Positions 41,051-50,872 of a stretch of 64,000 nucleotides of DNA are shown here, one piece after another (the first letter of the stretch is position 1; each line of letters opens with the position of its first letter). The translations under genes and the position numbers were made by a program. The notes under the pieces were generated by a model. That model did not search any database and was not told the DNA's origin. It worked only from the letters and a program-made list of their open reading frames with translations. Source of the DNA: Bog-950 sp964615305 (lineage in GTDB: Bacteria > Bacteroidota > Bacteroidia > Chitinophagales > LD1); assembly GCA_964615305.1 (NCBI GenBank), contig CAZTNA010000005.1, positions 1-64,000 of the forward strand, written 5' to 3'.

Positions 41051-42733
41051 ATGGCAGACAATACCATTATATTTTCCATGCAGGGCGTGGGTAAAACTAT
41101 CCCGCCTCAAAAGCAAATTCTCAAAGACATTTACCTAAGCTTTTTCTACGGTGCCAAAATCGGCATTATAGGCGCCAACGGTTCGGGTAAATCTACCCTG
41201 CTTAAAATTATAGCAGGCATAGATGATAACTACCTCGGCAAAATTGAAAAGAGTAAAGATTACTCGGTGGGATACCTGGAGCAGGAACCTAAGTTAGATG
41301 ACAGCAAAACGGTTATTGAAATTATCCGCGAAGGCAAAAAAGAAATTTTCGGTTTGTTGGACGAGTTCAACAACATCAGCGAAGAGTTTAATGACCCTAA
41401 TCTGGATGGTGATAGAATGGAGAAACTTTTAGAGCGCCAGGGAGTTTTACAAGATAAAATAGATGCGGCCAACGCATGGGAGATTGACCAGGTGCTGAAC
41501 CGTGCTATGGATGCGCTGCAATGTCCCGAACGCGAGGCATTGGTAAAAAATTTATCGGGGGGCGAAAAACGCAGGGTAGCGCTTTGCCGTTTGTTGTTAC
41601 AGGAACCCGATGTGTTGCTACTCGATGAGCCTACTAACCACTTAGACGCTGAATCTGTTTTGTGGCTCGAACACCATTTGGCACAGTACAAGGGAACTGT
41701 TATATGCATTACGCACGATCGTTATTTTCTCGACAATGTTGCCGGCTGGATTCTGGAACTGGATGCGGGTAAGGGAATTCCGTGGAAAGGCAACTACTCA
41801 TCGTGGTTAGAGCAAAAGCAAATACGCATGGAGCAAGAGGAGAAAACAGAAAGCAAGCGCCAGAAAATGCTCGAGCGCGAGTTGGCGTGGGTGCGCATGG
41901 GGCAAAAGGCGCGTCAGGCAAAATCGAAAGCACGTATCGAGAACTACGAAAAAATGGCGGCAGAAGAGACAAAGCAAACCGAAGACAAACTGGAAATTTA
42001 CATTCCACCAGGCCCGCGGTTGGGAGCTAAGGTTATTGCAGCTAACAATGTATCAAAAGCATTTGGCGACCGCCTGCTTTATGAAAATCTGAATTTCTCG
42101 CTGCCGCAAGGGGGTATTGTAGGTATTATAGGGCCGAACGGTGCGGGTAAAACTACTTTGTTCCGCATGATAATGGGCGAAGAAAAACCTACCAGTGGAA
42201 CTTTTGAAGTGGGCGAAACAGTAAAGATTGCCTATGTTGACCAAGCGCACGCTAATATTGACCCCGAGAAAACCGTGTGGGAAGTTATAAGCAGAGGAGG
42301 CGAATGGATTGAACTCGGCAAACTGAAAATGAACAGCCGGGGTTATGTATCGCGGTTTAATTTTAATGGTGGCGATCAGCAGAAGAAAATCAAAGTGCTA
42401 TCGGGTGGAGAAAGAAACCGATTGCATTTAGCACTTACGCTTCGCGATGAAGCCAACGTGTTGCTGCTCGATGAGCCCACCAACGATTTAGATGTTAATA
42501 CCATACGCGCTTTAGAAGAAGCTCTTGAGAACTATGCCGGCTGTGCAGTAATTATTTCGCACGACCGTTGGTTCCTCGACCGTGTTTGCACACATATACT
42601 TGCCTTTGAAGGCGAAGGAAGTGTGTATTGGTTCGAAGGAAGTTTTAGCGATTACGAAGAAAACAAGAAACAACGCCTCGGTATTACTGACACAGAACCA
42701 AAGAAGTTTAAGTACAAGAAACTGGTGGTGTAG
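41051..42733 (+). CDS. ettA: Energy-dependent translational throttle protein EttA (ABC-F)
   Basis: The 560-residue protein has two ABC domains and the EttA-type inter-domain linker and arm. Site 1: GANGSGKST (about residues 40-48), LSGGEKRRVALCR, DEPTNHLD, ITHDRYF. Site 2: GPNGAGKTTLF (about 360), LSGGERNRLHL, DEPTNDLD, ISHDRWF. Both ATP sites are intact. EttA binds the ribosomal E site and gates the first peptide bond according to ATP/ADP. It starts about 100 bases after the minisatellite. The forward frame starting at 40563 that overlaps its start is an artefact of the repeat. Confidence 0.95.
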   Translation: MADNTIIFSMQGVGKTIPPQKQILKDIYLSFFYGAKIGIIGANGSGKSTLLKIIAGIDDNYLGKIEKSKDYSVGYLEQEPKLDDSKTVIEIIREGKKEIFGLLDEFNNISEEFNDPNLDGDRMEKLLERQGVLQDKIDAANAWEIDQVLNRAMDALQCPEREALVKNLSGGEKRRVALCRLLLQEPDVLLLDEPTNHLDAESVLWLEHHLAQYKGTVICITHDRYFLDNVAGWILELDAGKGIPWKGNYSSWLEQKQIRMEQEEKTESKRQKMLERELAWVRMGQKARQAKSKARIENYEKMAAEETKQTEDKLEIYIPPGPRLGAKVIAANNVSKAFGDRLLYENLNFSLPQGGIVGIIGPNGAGKTTLFRMIMGEEKPTSGTFEVGETVKIAYVDQAHANIDPEKTVWEVISRGGEWIELGKLKMNSRGYVSRFNFNGGDQQKKIKVLSGGERNRLHLALTLRDEANVLLLDEPTNDLDVNTIRALEEALENYAGCAVIISHDRWFLDRVCTHILAFEGEGSVYWFEGSFSDYEENKKQRLGITDTEPKKFKYKKLVV

Positions 42734-42863
42734 TGTTTGATTTTAAAACTTTTTCCACGCAAATAGCCCGTAGTAACTAAGTACGGGTAAAACGAAGCAC
42801 AAAGTTTAAACCGTGCTCGTAGGTGTGCCGCTTCTCAAATATTTATTTTAAACGTGTTTGGTA

Positions 42864-42891
42864 ATTGATTCCCGATTGCTGATTATTGACT
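42864..42891. repeat. Intergenic heptanucleotide repeat
   Basis: Units ATTGATT, CCCGATT, GCTGATT and ATTGACT lie in strict register in the 204-base space between ettA and the helicase gene. Confidence 0.65.
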
Positions 42892-42937
42892 ACTGTTCAT
42901 ATACTATTAGCCATTTTTCATTACCCACTCACATCTC

Positions 42938-45900
42938 ATGCTCCGCATTTACAAATCTTCGGCCGGCAGCGGCAAAACATATACGCTGGTAAAGGAGTAT
43001 TTGCGGTTGGCGTTATCTGAACATGCTTCAGCTTCACCTGCTGATTTAAAATACAAACGCATACTCGCCATTACCTTTACCAACAAAGCTGCTGCTGAAA
43101 TGAAGAGCCGTATTCTTGAAGCGCTTGAAGGAATTGTGAAAGCTGAGAGTAAGTACGGAAAACTGACAACGGAACTTTGTTCAGCTACCGGCAAAAACGA
43201 GGCTCAACTAAAGCAAAGCGCTGAGTTTACACTCCAAAGTATGTTGCACAACTACAGCGATATTTCAGTAAGCACCATAGATAGTTTTGTGCATAGGATT
43301 GTGCGCGCTTTTGCGCATGACTTGCACCTGCCCATGAACTTTGATGTTGAGATGGATGAGAAAAAACTATTGCATGATGCGGTACAAATGCTTCTAGACC
43401 GCCTCAACGAGGCCGATTTACAGGTTACACAAGCTGTATTAGAGTTTGCGGAAGCAAATATTGAAGACGGCAAGAGTTGGAATATTGAATTTGAAATTCA
43501 GAAACTCGGTAAGGAACTGTTTGTTGACGAAGCCATACCGTACCTTGAACAGCTGGGGTTAGTTGATTTCAACAAAATGCGGGGAGTAAAGTCGGCCCTT
43601 CACGAACAAGCAAAATATTTTGAACAAAAGATTTTTAGTGAAGGCAAAAAATCTTTTCAGTTGATTTTAGGAAATGGACTTACAGCAAAAGACTTTTATC
43701 AAGGCAATAAGGGCGTGTTTGGGTTTTTTAAACAATATGCTGAAGAGGATTTTCCTGCCAAACCAGAAGGCAATTCGTTTGTCATTAAATGTTTGGTAGA
43801 AAATGATTGGGGTAGTAAAGATGTATTGGACGAGAGTATAAAAAACGAGTTGCAAAAATCTTACCAACGTATATTGCAGTTGTGGGGCACACAAGGCAAA
43901 GAGTATCACCTCGTTAATCTTTTACTCAAAAATTTTTACTCGTTCATACTGCTTGCCGATTTACAGAAAACACTCAACGAGCTAAAACAGGATAACAACA
44001 TACTGCATATTGGCGATTTTCAACACAAAGTTTTTGAAATTGTTAAAGATCAAGATGCGCCAGTTATTTACGAGCGCATTGGTGATCGATACGACAATAT
44101 TTTGATTGACGAATTTCAAGATACTTCGATTATGCAATGGCGAAATCTTTTGCCGCTGATTGAAAATTCGCAATTCAAGAACGAGGATAGTTTAATTGTA
44201 GGAGATGGGAAGCAAGCCATCTACCGTTTTAGAGGCGGTGAGGTGGAACAATTTGCCGCATTGCCCAAAGTATATGGCAGTAATGAAAATGAACTGTTAA
44301 AGCAGCGTGAAATAGCAGTGAATAACAATGGCGCCAAAGTAGAGTGTCTGAAAGATAATTACCGCAGCCGAAAGGAGATTATTGATTTCAATAACGAACT
44401 CTATAAAACAATGCTCAATTTGCCGGAATTAGGCAACAAAGAAATTTACAAAGACTACTATCAGGAACAAACCGAAAGTAAGCCAGGTGGTTTTGTAGGC
44501 ATTGAGTTTTTAAAGCCCGATAAAGACAACGGAAAACTATTGGCAGATGTTCGTTGTGAACGAGTTCTTGAAATAATCCGTAACACATTGCTGAGGGGGT
44601 ATAAATACAAAGATATGGCGGTGCTTACCCGCGACAATACCACTGCCAGCATTATTGCATCGTTCCTGGTTCAACAAGGCATTCGGGTAATTTCACCTGA
44701 AAGCTTATTGATTCACCAGTCTAAGAAAGTAAAACTGCTACTGGCTACGTTTAATTACTTCAACAGAAACGACAACCACATTGCCCGTGCAGAGATGTTG
44801 TATTACACACAACTATTGCAGGGTAAGTCAACAGCGTTTGAAAAATTTGATTTTTGTGCAAAGAGCTTTGAAGAAGATTTTTGCAACCGAACTGAAATCA
44901 ATTTCAACTCATTAGAATTTAGCGTTGGCCGCCTGGCTGATTTAACACAACAACTCATCCATGTATTTAAACTGAATGATGATGACCCTTTTCTTCAGTT
45001 TTTTTTAGATGAAGTTTTGATTTACAGTTCGCGCTATGGAAACTCTATAGACGATTTCCTTACCTGGTGGGAGAGTGTGAAGCATAAGAAGAGCATCATT
45101 TACCCTGAATCAATTGATGCGGTACGTATTATGACTATACATAAGTCAAAAGGATTGCAGTTTCCGGTAGTGATATTAGCCGATGCCTCCGCAGAATTGA
45201 AAACTCAGAAGAAATATTTTTGGATTCCACTTCATAAGGAGTATTTGCCCCAGATAAACATTGGAATACTTCCATGTATAAAGCAAGTAGAGTTAACGGA
45301 ATTTGCGCCACTCTACAAGAAGGAAAAAGATCAGTCATTCCTTGACATGCTTAATCTGCTATATGTGGCTACCACCCGTCCCGAACACGTACTCTATATT
45401 CTGTCGGAAGAGCCCGATAATGTTCTATCGGAAAATAACTCGGTTATAGCATTACTTGTTTCTTTTTTGCAGCATACTTCGAAATGGGATGGCTTTCGTC
45501 ATTATTTGTTTGGTGATAGTGACTTCCAAAACCAGCAATCAGATAAAAAATCTGTTGAAAAAAGAACCGCTTACGAAAAGAAACCTGTGCAGCCATCAAA
45601 CCTTCTGGTTTCATCTATCAAAGTAAGAATGAAGGCCGGCTTGCTTTGGGGAAATGCAGTAAACGGAAAAATAGATGCCGGCAACTTATTGCACGAAACT
45701 TTAAAACAAGTAAAGTATGAAGGTGACGAAACAAGTGTAGTAGAGAAAATGAAAGCAGAGGGGGTAGTTAATGAAACGGAGAAAGAAGAGTTGCTTAGTA
45801 TGGTGAAGCAAGTAGTTTACCATACTGAGATGAACAAGTATTTTAAAAACGGGTGGCATATTGCCAACGAAAGACCGCTGCTAAAAGCATCGGAGAAAGT

Positions 45901-46090
45901 TAAAATACCCGATCGTGTGGTTGTTGAAAACAACGAGGCCATATTGATAGACTATAAAACCGGCAAAGAAAGAGCGGAACACAAACAGCAGCAAAAAGAG
46001 TATAGTAAACTACTTCAAGAAACAGGGTTAATTGTCAAAAAGGCAATATTGTTTTATACTACAGAGAATAAAGTAGTTGAGGTGGTATAA
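42938..46090 (+). CDS. RecB/AddA-like UvrD-family helicase-nuclease
   Basis: The 1050-residue protein has SF1A helicase motifs: Walker A SSAGSGKTYTL (about 7-17), motif Ia ITFTNKAAAEMK, motif II NILIDEFQDTS (about 388), GDGKQAIYRFRGG, motif V/VI region TIHKSKGLQFPVVI, and LYVATTRPEHVLYIL. The C-terminus ends in a PD-(D/E)XK nuclease core with AILIDYKTGKE (about 1003) and a following helix KQQQKEYSKLL. It should process double-strand ends for recombination. The usual AddB/RecC-like partner gene is not adjacent in this window. Confidence 0.92.
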   Translation: MLRIYKSSAGSGKTYTLVKEYLRLALSEHASASPADLKYKRILAITFTNKAAAEMKSRILEALEGIVKAESKYGKLTTELCSATGKNEAQLKQSAEFTLQSMLHNYSDISVSTIDSFVHRIVRAFAHDLHLPMNFDVEMDEKKLLHDAVQMLLDRLNEADLQVTQAVLEFAEANIEDGKSWNIEFEIQKLGKELFVDEAIPYLEQLGLVDFNKMRGVKSALHEQAKYFEQKIFSEGKKSFQLILGNGLTAKDFYQGNKGVFGFFKQYAEEDFPAKPEGNSFVIKCLVENDWGSKDVLDESIKNELQKSYQRILQLWGTQGKEYHLVNLLLKNFYSFILLADLQKTLNELKQDNNILHIGDFQHKVFEIVKDQDAPVIYERIGDRYDNILIDEFQDTSIMQWRNLLPLIENSQFKNEDSLIVGDGKQAIYRFRGGEVEQFAALPKVYGSNENELLKQREIAVNNNGAKVECLKDNYRSRKEIIDFNNELYKTMLNLPELGNKEIYKDYYQEQTESKPGGFVGIEFLKPDKDNGKLLADVRCERVLEIIRNTLLRGYKYKDMAVLTRDNTTASIIASFLVQQGIRVISPESLLIHQSKKVKLLLATFNYFNRNDNHIARAEMLYYTQLLQGKSTAFEKFDFCAKSFEEDFCNRTEINFNSLEFSVGRLADLTQQLIHVFKLNDDDPFLQFFLDEVLIYSSRYGNSIDDFLTWWESVKHKKSIIYPESIDAVRIMTIHKSKGLQFPVVILADASAELKTQKKYFWIPLHKEYLPQINIGILPCIKQVELTEFAPLYKKEKDQSFLDMLNLLYVATTRPEHVLYILSEEPDNVLSENNSVIALLVSFLQHTSKWDGFRHYLFGDSDFQNQQSDKKSVEKRTAYEKKPVQPSNLLVSSIKVRMKAGLLWGNAVNGKIDAGNLLHETLKQVKYEGDETSVVEKMKAEGVVNETEKEELLSMVKQVVYHTEMNKYFKNGWHIANERPLLKASEKVKIPDRVVVENNEAILIDYKTGKERAEHKQQQKEYSKLLQETGLIVKKAILFYTTENKVVEVV

Positions 46091-46151
46091 TCACCTTGCC
46101 GGTAAAAAGTCTTGTTATTGACAATTTTGGGGTTTTATTCGCGCCCTCATT

Positions 46152-47771
46152 ATGATTACAGTTTCAAATTTATCTCTACGCTATGGTAAGCGTGTATTGT
46201 TCGAAGATGTAAACCTGAAATTTACAACCGGCAACTGCTACGGTATTATTGGTGCCAACGGTGCCGGTAAGTCAACCTTTCTGAAAATACTGCAAGGCGA
46301 TGTGGACCCTACCACCGGGCAAATTGCGTTTAGCAAAGGTATGCGAGTGGCTGTGTTAAAACAAAACCACTACGAATTTGATGAAATACCGGTAATGCAA
46401 ACAGTGCTGATGGGGCACAAAACTCTTTGGGCTGTAATGCAGGAAAAAGAACAATTGTACGCAAAGGCAGATTTTACCGAGGAAGACGGCATTAGGGCTG
46501 GTGAACTTGAGAACGTATTTAACGAAATGGACGGCTGGAATGCCGAAAGTTCAGCAGCTGAGTTGCTGAGTCATTTGGGAATTGAAGAAGCCTTGCATTA
46601 CAAACTGGTGAAAGAGTTGGATGGAAACCAAAAAGTGCGAGTGCTATTAGCGCAGGCATTGTACGGCAATCCTGATATTTTATTTCTCGATGAGCCAACA
46701 AATGATTTGGATGTACAAACCATTAACTGGCTTGAAGATTTTTTAGCTGATTATCAGGGAATAATTTTAGTGGTAAGTCACGACAGACACTTCTTAGATG
46801 CTGTTTGCACACACGTAGTAGATATTGACTTTAACAAAATGACTATCTACAGTGGTAACTATTCTTTCTGGTATCAAAGCTCTCAGTTGGTGGCACGCCA
46901 AAAAGCCGATGCTAATAAAAAAGCAGAAGACAGAATTAAAGAATTGCAGGAATTTATACGTAGGTTTTCGGCTAATGCTTCAAAGTCAAGGCAGGCAACC
47001 AGCCGAAAGAAAGCATTGGATAAAATTAATCTTGAAGAGATTAAGCCTTCGAGCAGAAAGTACCCGGGTATTGTATTTAATAATGTGGTGAGAGAAGCGG
47101 GGAATGAAATTCTGGAGGTTCGAAATCTGACTAAAACAGTAAATGGAGAAACCCTGTTCAGCAACGTAAGCTTTACAGTGAATAAGGGCGATAAGATTGT
47201 TGTGCTGGGAAACAGTATAGCGGTATCTGCCTTTTTTAATATCCTATCAGGCGATGATGCCGAATACAAAGGCACTATTAACTGGGGTGTAACTATTACT
47301 AAGGCCAGCATACCGTGCGATAACTCTTCGTTTTTTGAAAGTAAAGATGAAAACCTGATTGACTGGCTGCGACAATATTCGCCTGAGGAAAAAGACGAAA
47401 CGTTTATTCGTTCATTCTTAGGTCGAATGTTGTTTTCAGGTGAAGAGGTGTTGAAGAGTTGTAAAGTGCTTTCAGGGGGTGAAAAAATGCGTTGCATGTT
47501 TTCGCGGTTAATGCTTATGCGTGCTAATGTTTTATTGTTTGATGAACCTACCAATCACCTCGACCTGGAGTCTATTACAGCCCTCAACAACGGAATGACA
47601 GAGTTTCGCGGCACCATACTATTTGCCACACGCGACCACGAGTTAGCCGAAACCGTTGCTAACCGTGTAATTGAAATAGCACCTAAAGGAATGCTGGACA
47701 AAGAAATGGATTTTGATACTTATATCAACCGCGAAGATGTGACGGAGTTGAGAATGGCTTTACACAAGTAA
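46152..47771 (+). CDS. ABC-F ATPase with one degenerate ATP site
   Basis: The 539-residue YbiT-like ABC-F protein has two ABC domains. NBD1 has Walker A GANGAGKS (34-41), Walker B LFLDEPTNDLD and H-switch VSHDRHF, but its signature is LDGNQ (156-160) instead of LSGGQ. NBD2 has the intact signature LSGGEKMRC and Walker B LLFDEPTNHLD, but its Walker A is GNSIAVSAF (353-361), lacking the Lys and the phosphate-binding Ser/Thr, and its H-switch reads ATRDH with Arg494 in place of His. The three losses all fall on the composite site formed by NBD2 Walker A and NBD1 signature. Probably a ribosome-associated factor; antibiotic protection is not indicated. Confidence 0.9.
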   Translation: MITVSNLSLRYGKRVLFEDVNLKFTTGNCYGIIGANGAGKSTFLKILQGDVDPTTGQIAFSKGMRVAVLKQNHYEFDEIPVMQTVLMGHKTLWAVMQEKEQLYAKADFTEEDGIRAGELENVFNEMDGWNAESSAAELLSHLGIEEALHYKLVKELDGNQKVRVLLAQALYGNPDILFLDEPTNDLDVQTINWLEDFLADYQGIILVVSHDRHFLDAVCTHVVDIDFNKMTIYSGNYSFWYQSSQLVARQKADANKKAEDRIKELQEFIRRFSANASKSRQATSRKKALDKINLEEIKPSSRKYPGIVFNNVVREAGNEILEVRNLTKTVNGETLFSNVSFTVNKGDKIVVLGNSIAVSAFFNILSGDDAEYKGTINWGVTITKASIPCDNSSFFESKDENLIDWLRQYSPEEKDETFIRSFLGRMLFSGEEVLKSCKVLSGGEKMRCMFSRLMLMRANVLLFDEPTNHLDLESITALNNGMTEFRGTILFATRDHELAETVANRVIEIAPKGMLDKEMDFDTYINREDVTELRMALHK

Positions 47772-47805
47772 ATATTAAAGCAAAATAGTTTTGGTTGTGC
47801 AGAAC

Positions 47806-48996
47806 TTAGGCAGTATTATTTTTTGTTCTTTTCCAACTTAAAACCAAAACATACGTTAGCAAAGCGGCCATAACAGCGGCTATTACACCTAGCGTAAAAC
47901 TCCCCACCACATACTGCAACAGATTTTTAGGCATAGCCTCTAAACTCAGGTCACGGCTAAATATTAAATGTTGCGCATTATTGCCAAACCATATTTTACC
48001 GCACTCAAAGCTGGCAAAAACAATTACCGGAATCATAGGAGGTATGCTTATGTTGGAGGCCAACACCGCCAGAGCCTTGTTTAACTTCAGTACGTGTGCA
48101 AAAAAAATAACGAGCCACATCTGAAACCCCCAAAACGGAGTGATTCCAAAAAAAATTCCCAGTGCAACAGATTGAGCTTTTACTAACGGAGTTTCATGCG
48201 ACCGAATGAGATAGTCTTCTATAATCTGACTAAAGTTTTTTTTTACCAGAGTGCGAAAAAAATCTCGCGGCTTTATCCAAACAAATGTCCAAAACACCAA
48301 CACTGTATTTAACACGCTGATGCGCGAAAAATCTTTGAACGGACGAAAATGTGATATGCGCTCCTCGGCAGGCGGGTAGTAAACTTTTACAGGAACGGCA
48401 ATAACATCTAATCCGCTCCACGCACCTCTTACTATAACTTCAATCTCAAATTCGTACTTGCGTGTAAAAAAATGTGTGTCATACAATTTTTTTATAGGGT
48501 ACAAGCGATAGCCCGATTGTGTATCAGGTAGATCAATACCCGTCTCCAGCCAAAACCAAAAATTAGAAAACTTATTGCCAAAATTGCTTTTGCCCGGCAC
48601 AGAACTTTGGTTCATGTTTCGGGCTCCAATCACAATGGCGTTTCTACTTTTTTCAAGCGCATTAAGCATTACCGGCAAATCATCCGGAAAATGCTGGCCA
48701 TCAGAGTCTATGGTAATGGCATATTCGTAACCTTGCTCAACAGCAAACTTAAATCCCTGGCGCAGCGCCCAACCTTTGCCCACATTTTGGGTGTATGAAT
48801 GCACTTTTATGTGAGTGAACTGCGCTAAGACCTCGAGCGTATTGTCCGTTGACCCATCGTTTACTATGCAAACGTCATCTGCATAATCAAGTACACCGGA
48901 TATAACACTTGCTATAGTTGTTGTGTTGTTGTAGGTAGGCACAAGCACACAGCATTTTAAGTCTTTAAATTTTTGTTTGTATTCCGATTTTTGCAT
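47806..48996 (-). CDS. Family 2 glycosyltransferase fused to DUF2062
   Basis: The 396-residue protein has an N-terminal DPM1-like GT2 domain (residues about 14-235: CCVLVPTYNN, DDVCIVNDGSTDNT, GKGWALRQGF, ITIDSDGQHFPDD, DTQSGYRLYP). It then has a C-terminal DUF2062 membrane domain (about 255-390: SVALGIFFGITPFWGFQMW, LASNISIPPMIPVIVF). Such fusions occur in Bacteroidota aryl-polyene/flexirubin-type clusters. Its start codon shares a base with the stop of the dehydratase-like gene upstream (TAATG), so the two are coupled. Confidence 0.92.
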   Translation of the reverse strand: MQKSEYKQKFKDLKCCVLVPTYNNTTTIASVISGVLDYADDVCIVNDGSTDNTLEVLAQFTHIKVHSYTQNVGKGWALRQGFKFAVEQGYEYAITIDSDGQHFPDDLPVMLNALEKSRNAIVIGARNMNQSSVPGKSNFGNKFSNFWFWLETGIDLPDTQSGYRLYPIKKLYDTHFFTRKYEFEIEVIVRGAWSGLDVIAVPVKVYYPPAEERISHFRPFKDFSRISVLNTVLVFWTFVWIKPRDFFRTLVKKNFSQIIEDYLIRSHETPLVKAQSVALGIFFGITPFWGFQMWLVIFFAHVLKLNKALAVLASNISIPPMIPVIVFASFECGKIWFGNNAQHLIFSRDLSLEAMPKNLLQYVVGSFTLGVIAAVMAALLTYVLVLSWKRTKNNTA

Positions 48997-49358
48997 TAAC
49001 AGAGTTCGCCTTTAAATCTGAAAAATGTTTCGGTTGCACTGCTATATACAGCACTTACCCAAAGGTTTTTGCCTTCCTGCTTTTCTATTTTTATTTCCAG
49101 GTCAATGCTTTTTTCTTTTGTAGGATTAAGCAGGGCTAAAAATTTTATGTGTTGTGCCAATTTAATTTCCAGCTGACGATTTAGCAAACGGCTAAGTGTT
49201 TCAGTCAGCATTTGTGTTTGGCAAACACCAGGCACCACAGGTAAGTCAGGAAAGTGGCCTTTAAAAATCTCATGCGCGGCATTAAAAGCCACTTTTACCC
49301 GATAAGTTTGTCCGTCTTGTTCTGATTCTAAAATGGTATAAAAATTTCCGAGTAGCAT
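48996..49358 (-). CDS. Hotdog-fold 3-hydroxyacyl-ACP dehydratase-like protein
   Basis: The 120-residue protein shows the FabZ-like signature KGHFPDLPVVPGVCQTQML around residue 34 (the His is catalytic in FabZ), followed by the hotdog strands IKFLALLNPTKE and LWVSAVYSS. It is shorter than FabZ and has Leu-Pro where FabZ has Gly-His-Pro, as in the dehydratase-like proteins of aryl-polyene/flexirubin clusters. It probably acts on acyl-ACP in that pathway; activity is not certain. Confidence 0.85.
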   Translation of the reverse strand: MLLGNFYTILESEQDGQTYRVKVAFNAAHEIFKGHFPDLPVVPGVCQTQMLTETLSRLLNRQLEIKLAQHIKFLALLNPTKEKSIDLEIKIEKQEGKNLWVSAVYSSATETFFRFKGELC

Positions 49359-49442
49359 GAGAAGATTTTAGGCAGCGCAAAATAGATAAGTGCATGTAAA
49401 CACAAAACTGCCGTGTGTTGCACAAAGCAGCCGCCATGCTAA

Positions 49443-50075
49443 CTACTTTACAGCGAACAAACTGTCGTTAACCTCACCATTTATTACTTTGTTAGAAAAT
49501 GTAAGGATGGTATTGTCGCCCGAGGTTTCGTTCATTTCAATCCGGGTAGCTGTAAAGTCTTTTTTATCTAGCAGTATTACGATGCTGCTAATAAATTTCT
49601 TTAGCATTTTTGCAGTAGGTTTTAACTCGGCTTTTACAAGAGTGCTGTTTTCAAGCAGCTGCACAGAAAATTCTTTAGAAGAAAATAAGCTGCCATTGAT
49701 AGAACCAATAATAATGCTGTTAAGCTGGCGAAACACACGGCTTTTGTTTACATCCATCTCGGTAATTTTTTTTCCTTCTTTTAATACTAACCGGCTTCCG
49801 TCCATCACAATCTGGTTTTTTATTGGCTGTTGGTAATCGAGCATTACTTTGCTTTCTCTCTTGAAATAGAACTTACCTTTTGCTATACTTTTTTCAGTTA
49901 ACAAGCTAATGTTTTTCTCTTGCGAAAAACTGCATTGAATAGTGGTTGTTTTTTTTGATGCCTCATGCAACTTGTTTTCAAGAGCAGCTATATCCTTTAC
50001 AAGCAAAAAACTTTGCGCCCATATTGGAGTTGCAGAGAGAAGCAGTGCTACTACCCAGAATAACCTTCCGTTCAT
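49443..50075 (-). CDS. LolA-like outer membrane lipoprotein carrier
   Basis: The 210-residue periplasmic protein has a signal peptide (LFWVVALLLSATPIWAQS). The LolA half-barrel pattern follows: TTIQCSFSQEKNISLL, SKVMLDYQQPIKNQIVMDGSRLVL and VILLDKKDFTATRIEMNE. In this operon context it may be a pathway-specific carrier for an acyl product rather than the housekeeping LolA. It ends 84 bases before the dehydratase-like gene and starts 9 bases after the deacetylase gene. Confidence 0.88.
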   Translation of the reverse strand: MNGRLFWVVALLLSATPIWAQSFLLVKDIAALENKLHEASKKTTTIQCSFSQEKNISLLTEKSIAKGKFYFKRESKVMLDYQQPIKNQIVMDGSRLVLKEGKKITEMDVNKSRVFRQLNSIIIGSINGSLFSSKEFSVQLLENSTLVKAELKPTAKMLKKFISSIVILLDKKDFTATRIEMNETSGDNTILTFSNKVINGEVNDSLFAVK

Positions 50076-50084
50076 AAGTTGTGT

Positions 50085-50864
50085 TTAATTGCAATAAGCA
50101 TTTATGTTCAAAAGTTCGTCAACCGTTACAAGGCTAAATCCACGTTTGCGAGCTTCTGTTATAAACTCAGAAATAATGCCAATTGTATGTGCCCCCCAGT
50201 CGTGAAACAGAATGATATCACCCCCTTCTAAATTTTTTAAAGATTTTTTTAGAAGCACTTCGGCATTTTTTGATGCGGTATCATAGGTGCGAATACTCCA
50301 TCCAATGCAGTGATAATTACCTTTTGCAGCAGCTTTTGCCACCATAGGGTTGGTAACTCCGTAAGGCGGGCGAAATAGCTTAGGCTTTTTGCCTGTAACC
50401 CGCTCTATCTCTTGGTCGCATTTTATTAAATCATTGTATATGGTTTTGCTATTGTTAAGCGAAAACCAATACGTATGAGAAAAGCTGTGGTTGGCTATAG
50501 TATGCCCTTCGTTTGCCATACGCTGAACAAGCAATTCATTGCCCTGAATGTTTTTTCCTATCAGAAAAAAAGTAGCACGAGCATTTTCAACTTTTAATAT
50601 GTCAAGCAATATTGGTGTAAATTCTACCATTGGTCCATCATCAAAGCTAATCGCAATGGTTTTTTTTGCCCTGTTGCCCTGCCATAAAGTTTTTAAAAAA
50701 AATTGCGATTGAATAAAGTAAGAGCCGTACACAAGAGTTACTATGTAAGTTGCCAAAAGTAAAGCATACCAATACCACGAAACATGCCCGGCAAAGTCAA
50801 TGTACAGTAAGCCCAACAACATCAATAAAAAAGCAGCCCGTGCAATAATGTATTTGGAGCTCAT
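50085..50864 (-). CDS. Polysaccharide deacetylase family protein
   Basis: The 259-residue protein has two N-terminal membrane segments (about 8-55) and then a NodB-type carbohydrate esterase 4 domain. Motif 1 is IAISFDDGPM (about 91, Asp-Asp), motif 2 is HTIANHSFSH (metal His), motif 3 is LFRPPYG, and IILFHDWGAH lies near the C-terminus. It is probably anchored in the inner membrane with the active site in the periplasm. The substrate could be peptidoglycan or a cluster-specific glycolipid. It is 8 bases from the OmpA/TSP3 gene and 9 bases from lolA, so all are probably one operon. Confidence 0.93.
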   Translation of the reverse strand: MSSKYIIARAAFLLMLLGLLYIDFAGHVSWYWYALLLATYIVTLVYGSYFIQSQFFLKTLWQGNRAKKTIAISFDDGPMVEFTPILLDILKVENARATFFLIGKNIQGNELLVQRMANEGHTIANHSFSHTYWFSLNNSKTIYNDLIKCDQEIERVTGKKPKLFRPPYGVTNPMVAKAAAKGNYHCIGWSIRTYDTASKNAEVLLKKSLKNLEGGDIILFHDWGAHTIGIISEFITEARKRGFSLVTVDELLNINAYCN

Positions 50865-50872
50865 TAACGCGC

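Noticed and set aside
40510..41138. Three overlapping forward ORFs of 110-191 codons through the minisatellite
   Set aside because: The 41-bp unit happens to lack stops in all forward frames, so the ORFs are by-products of the repeat; they run through Ns and overlap the ettA start in another frame.
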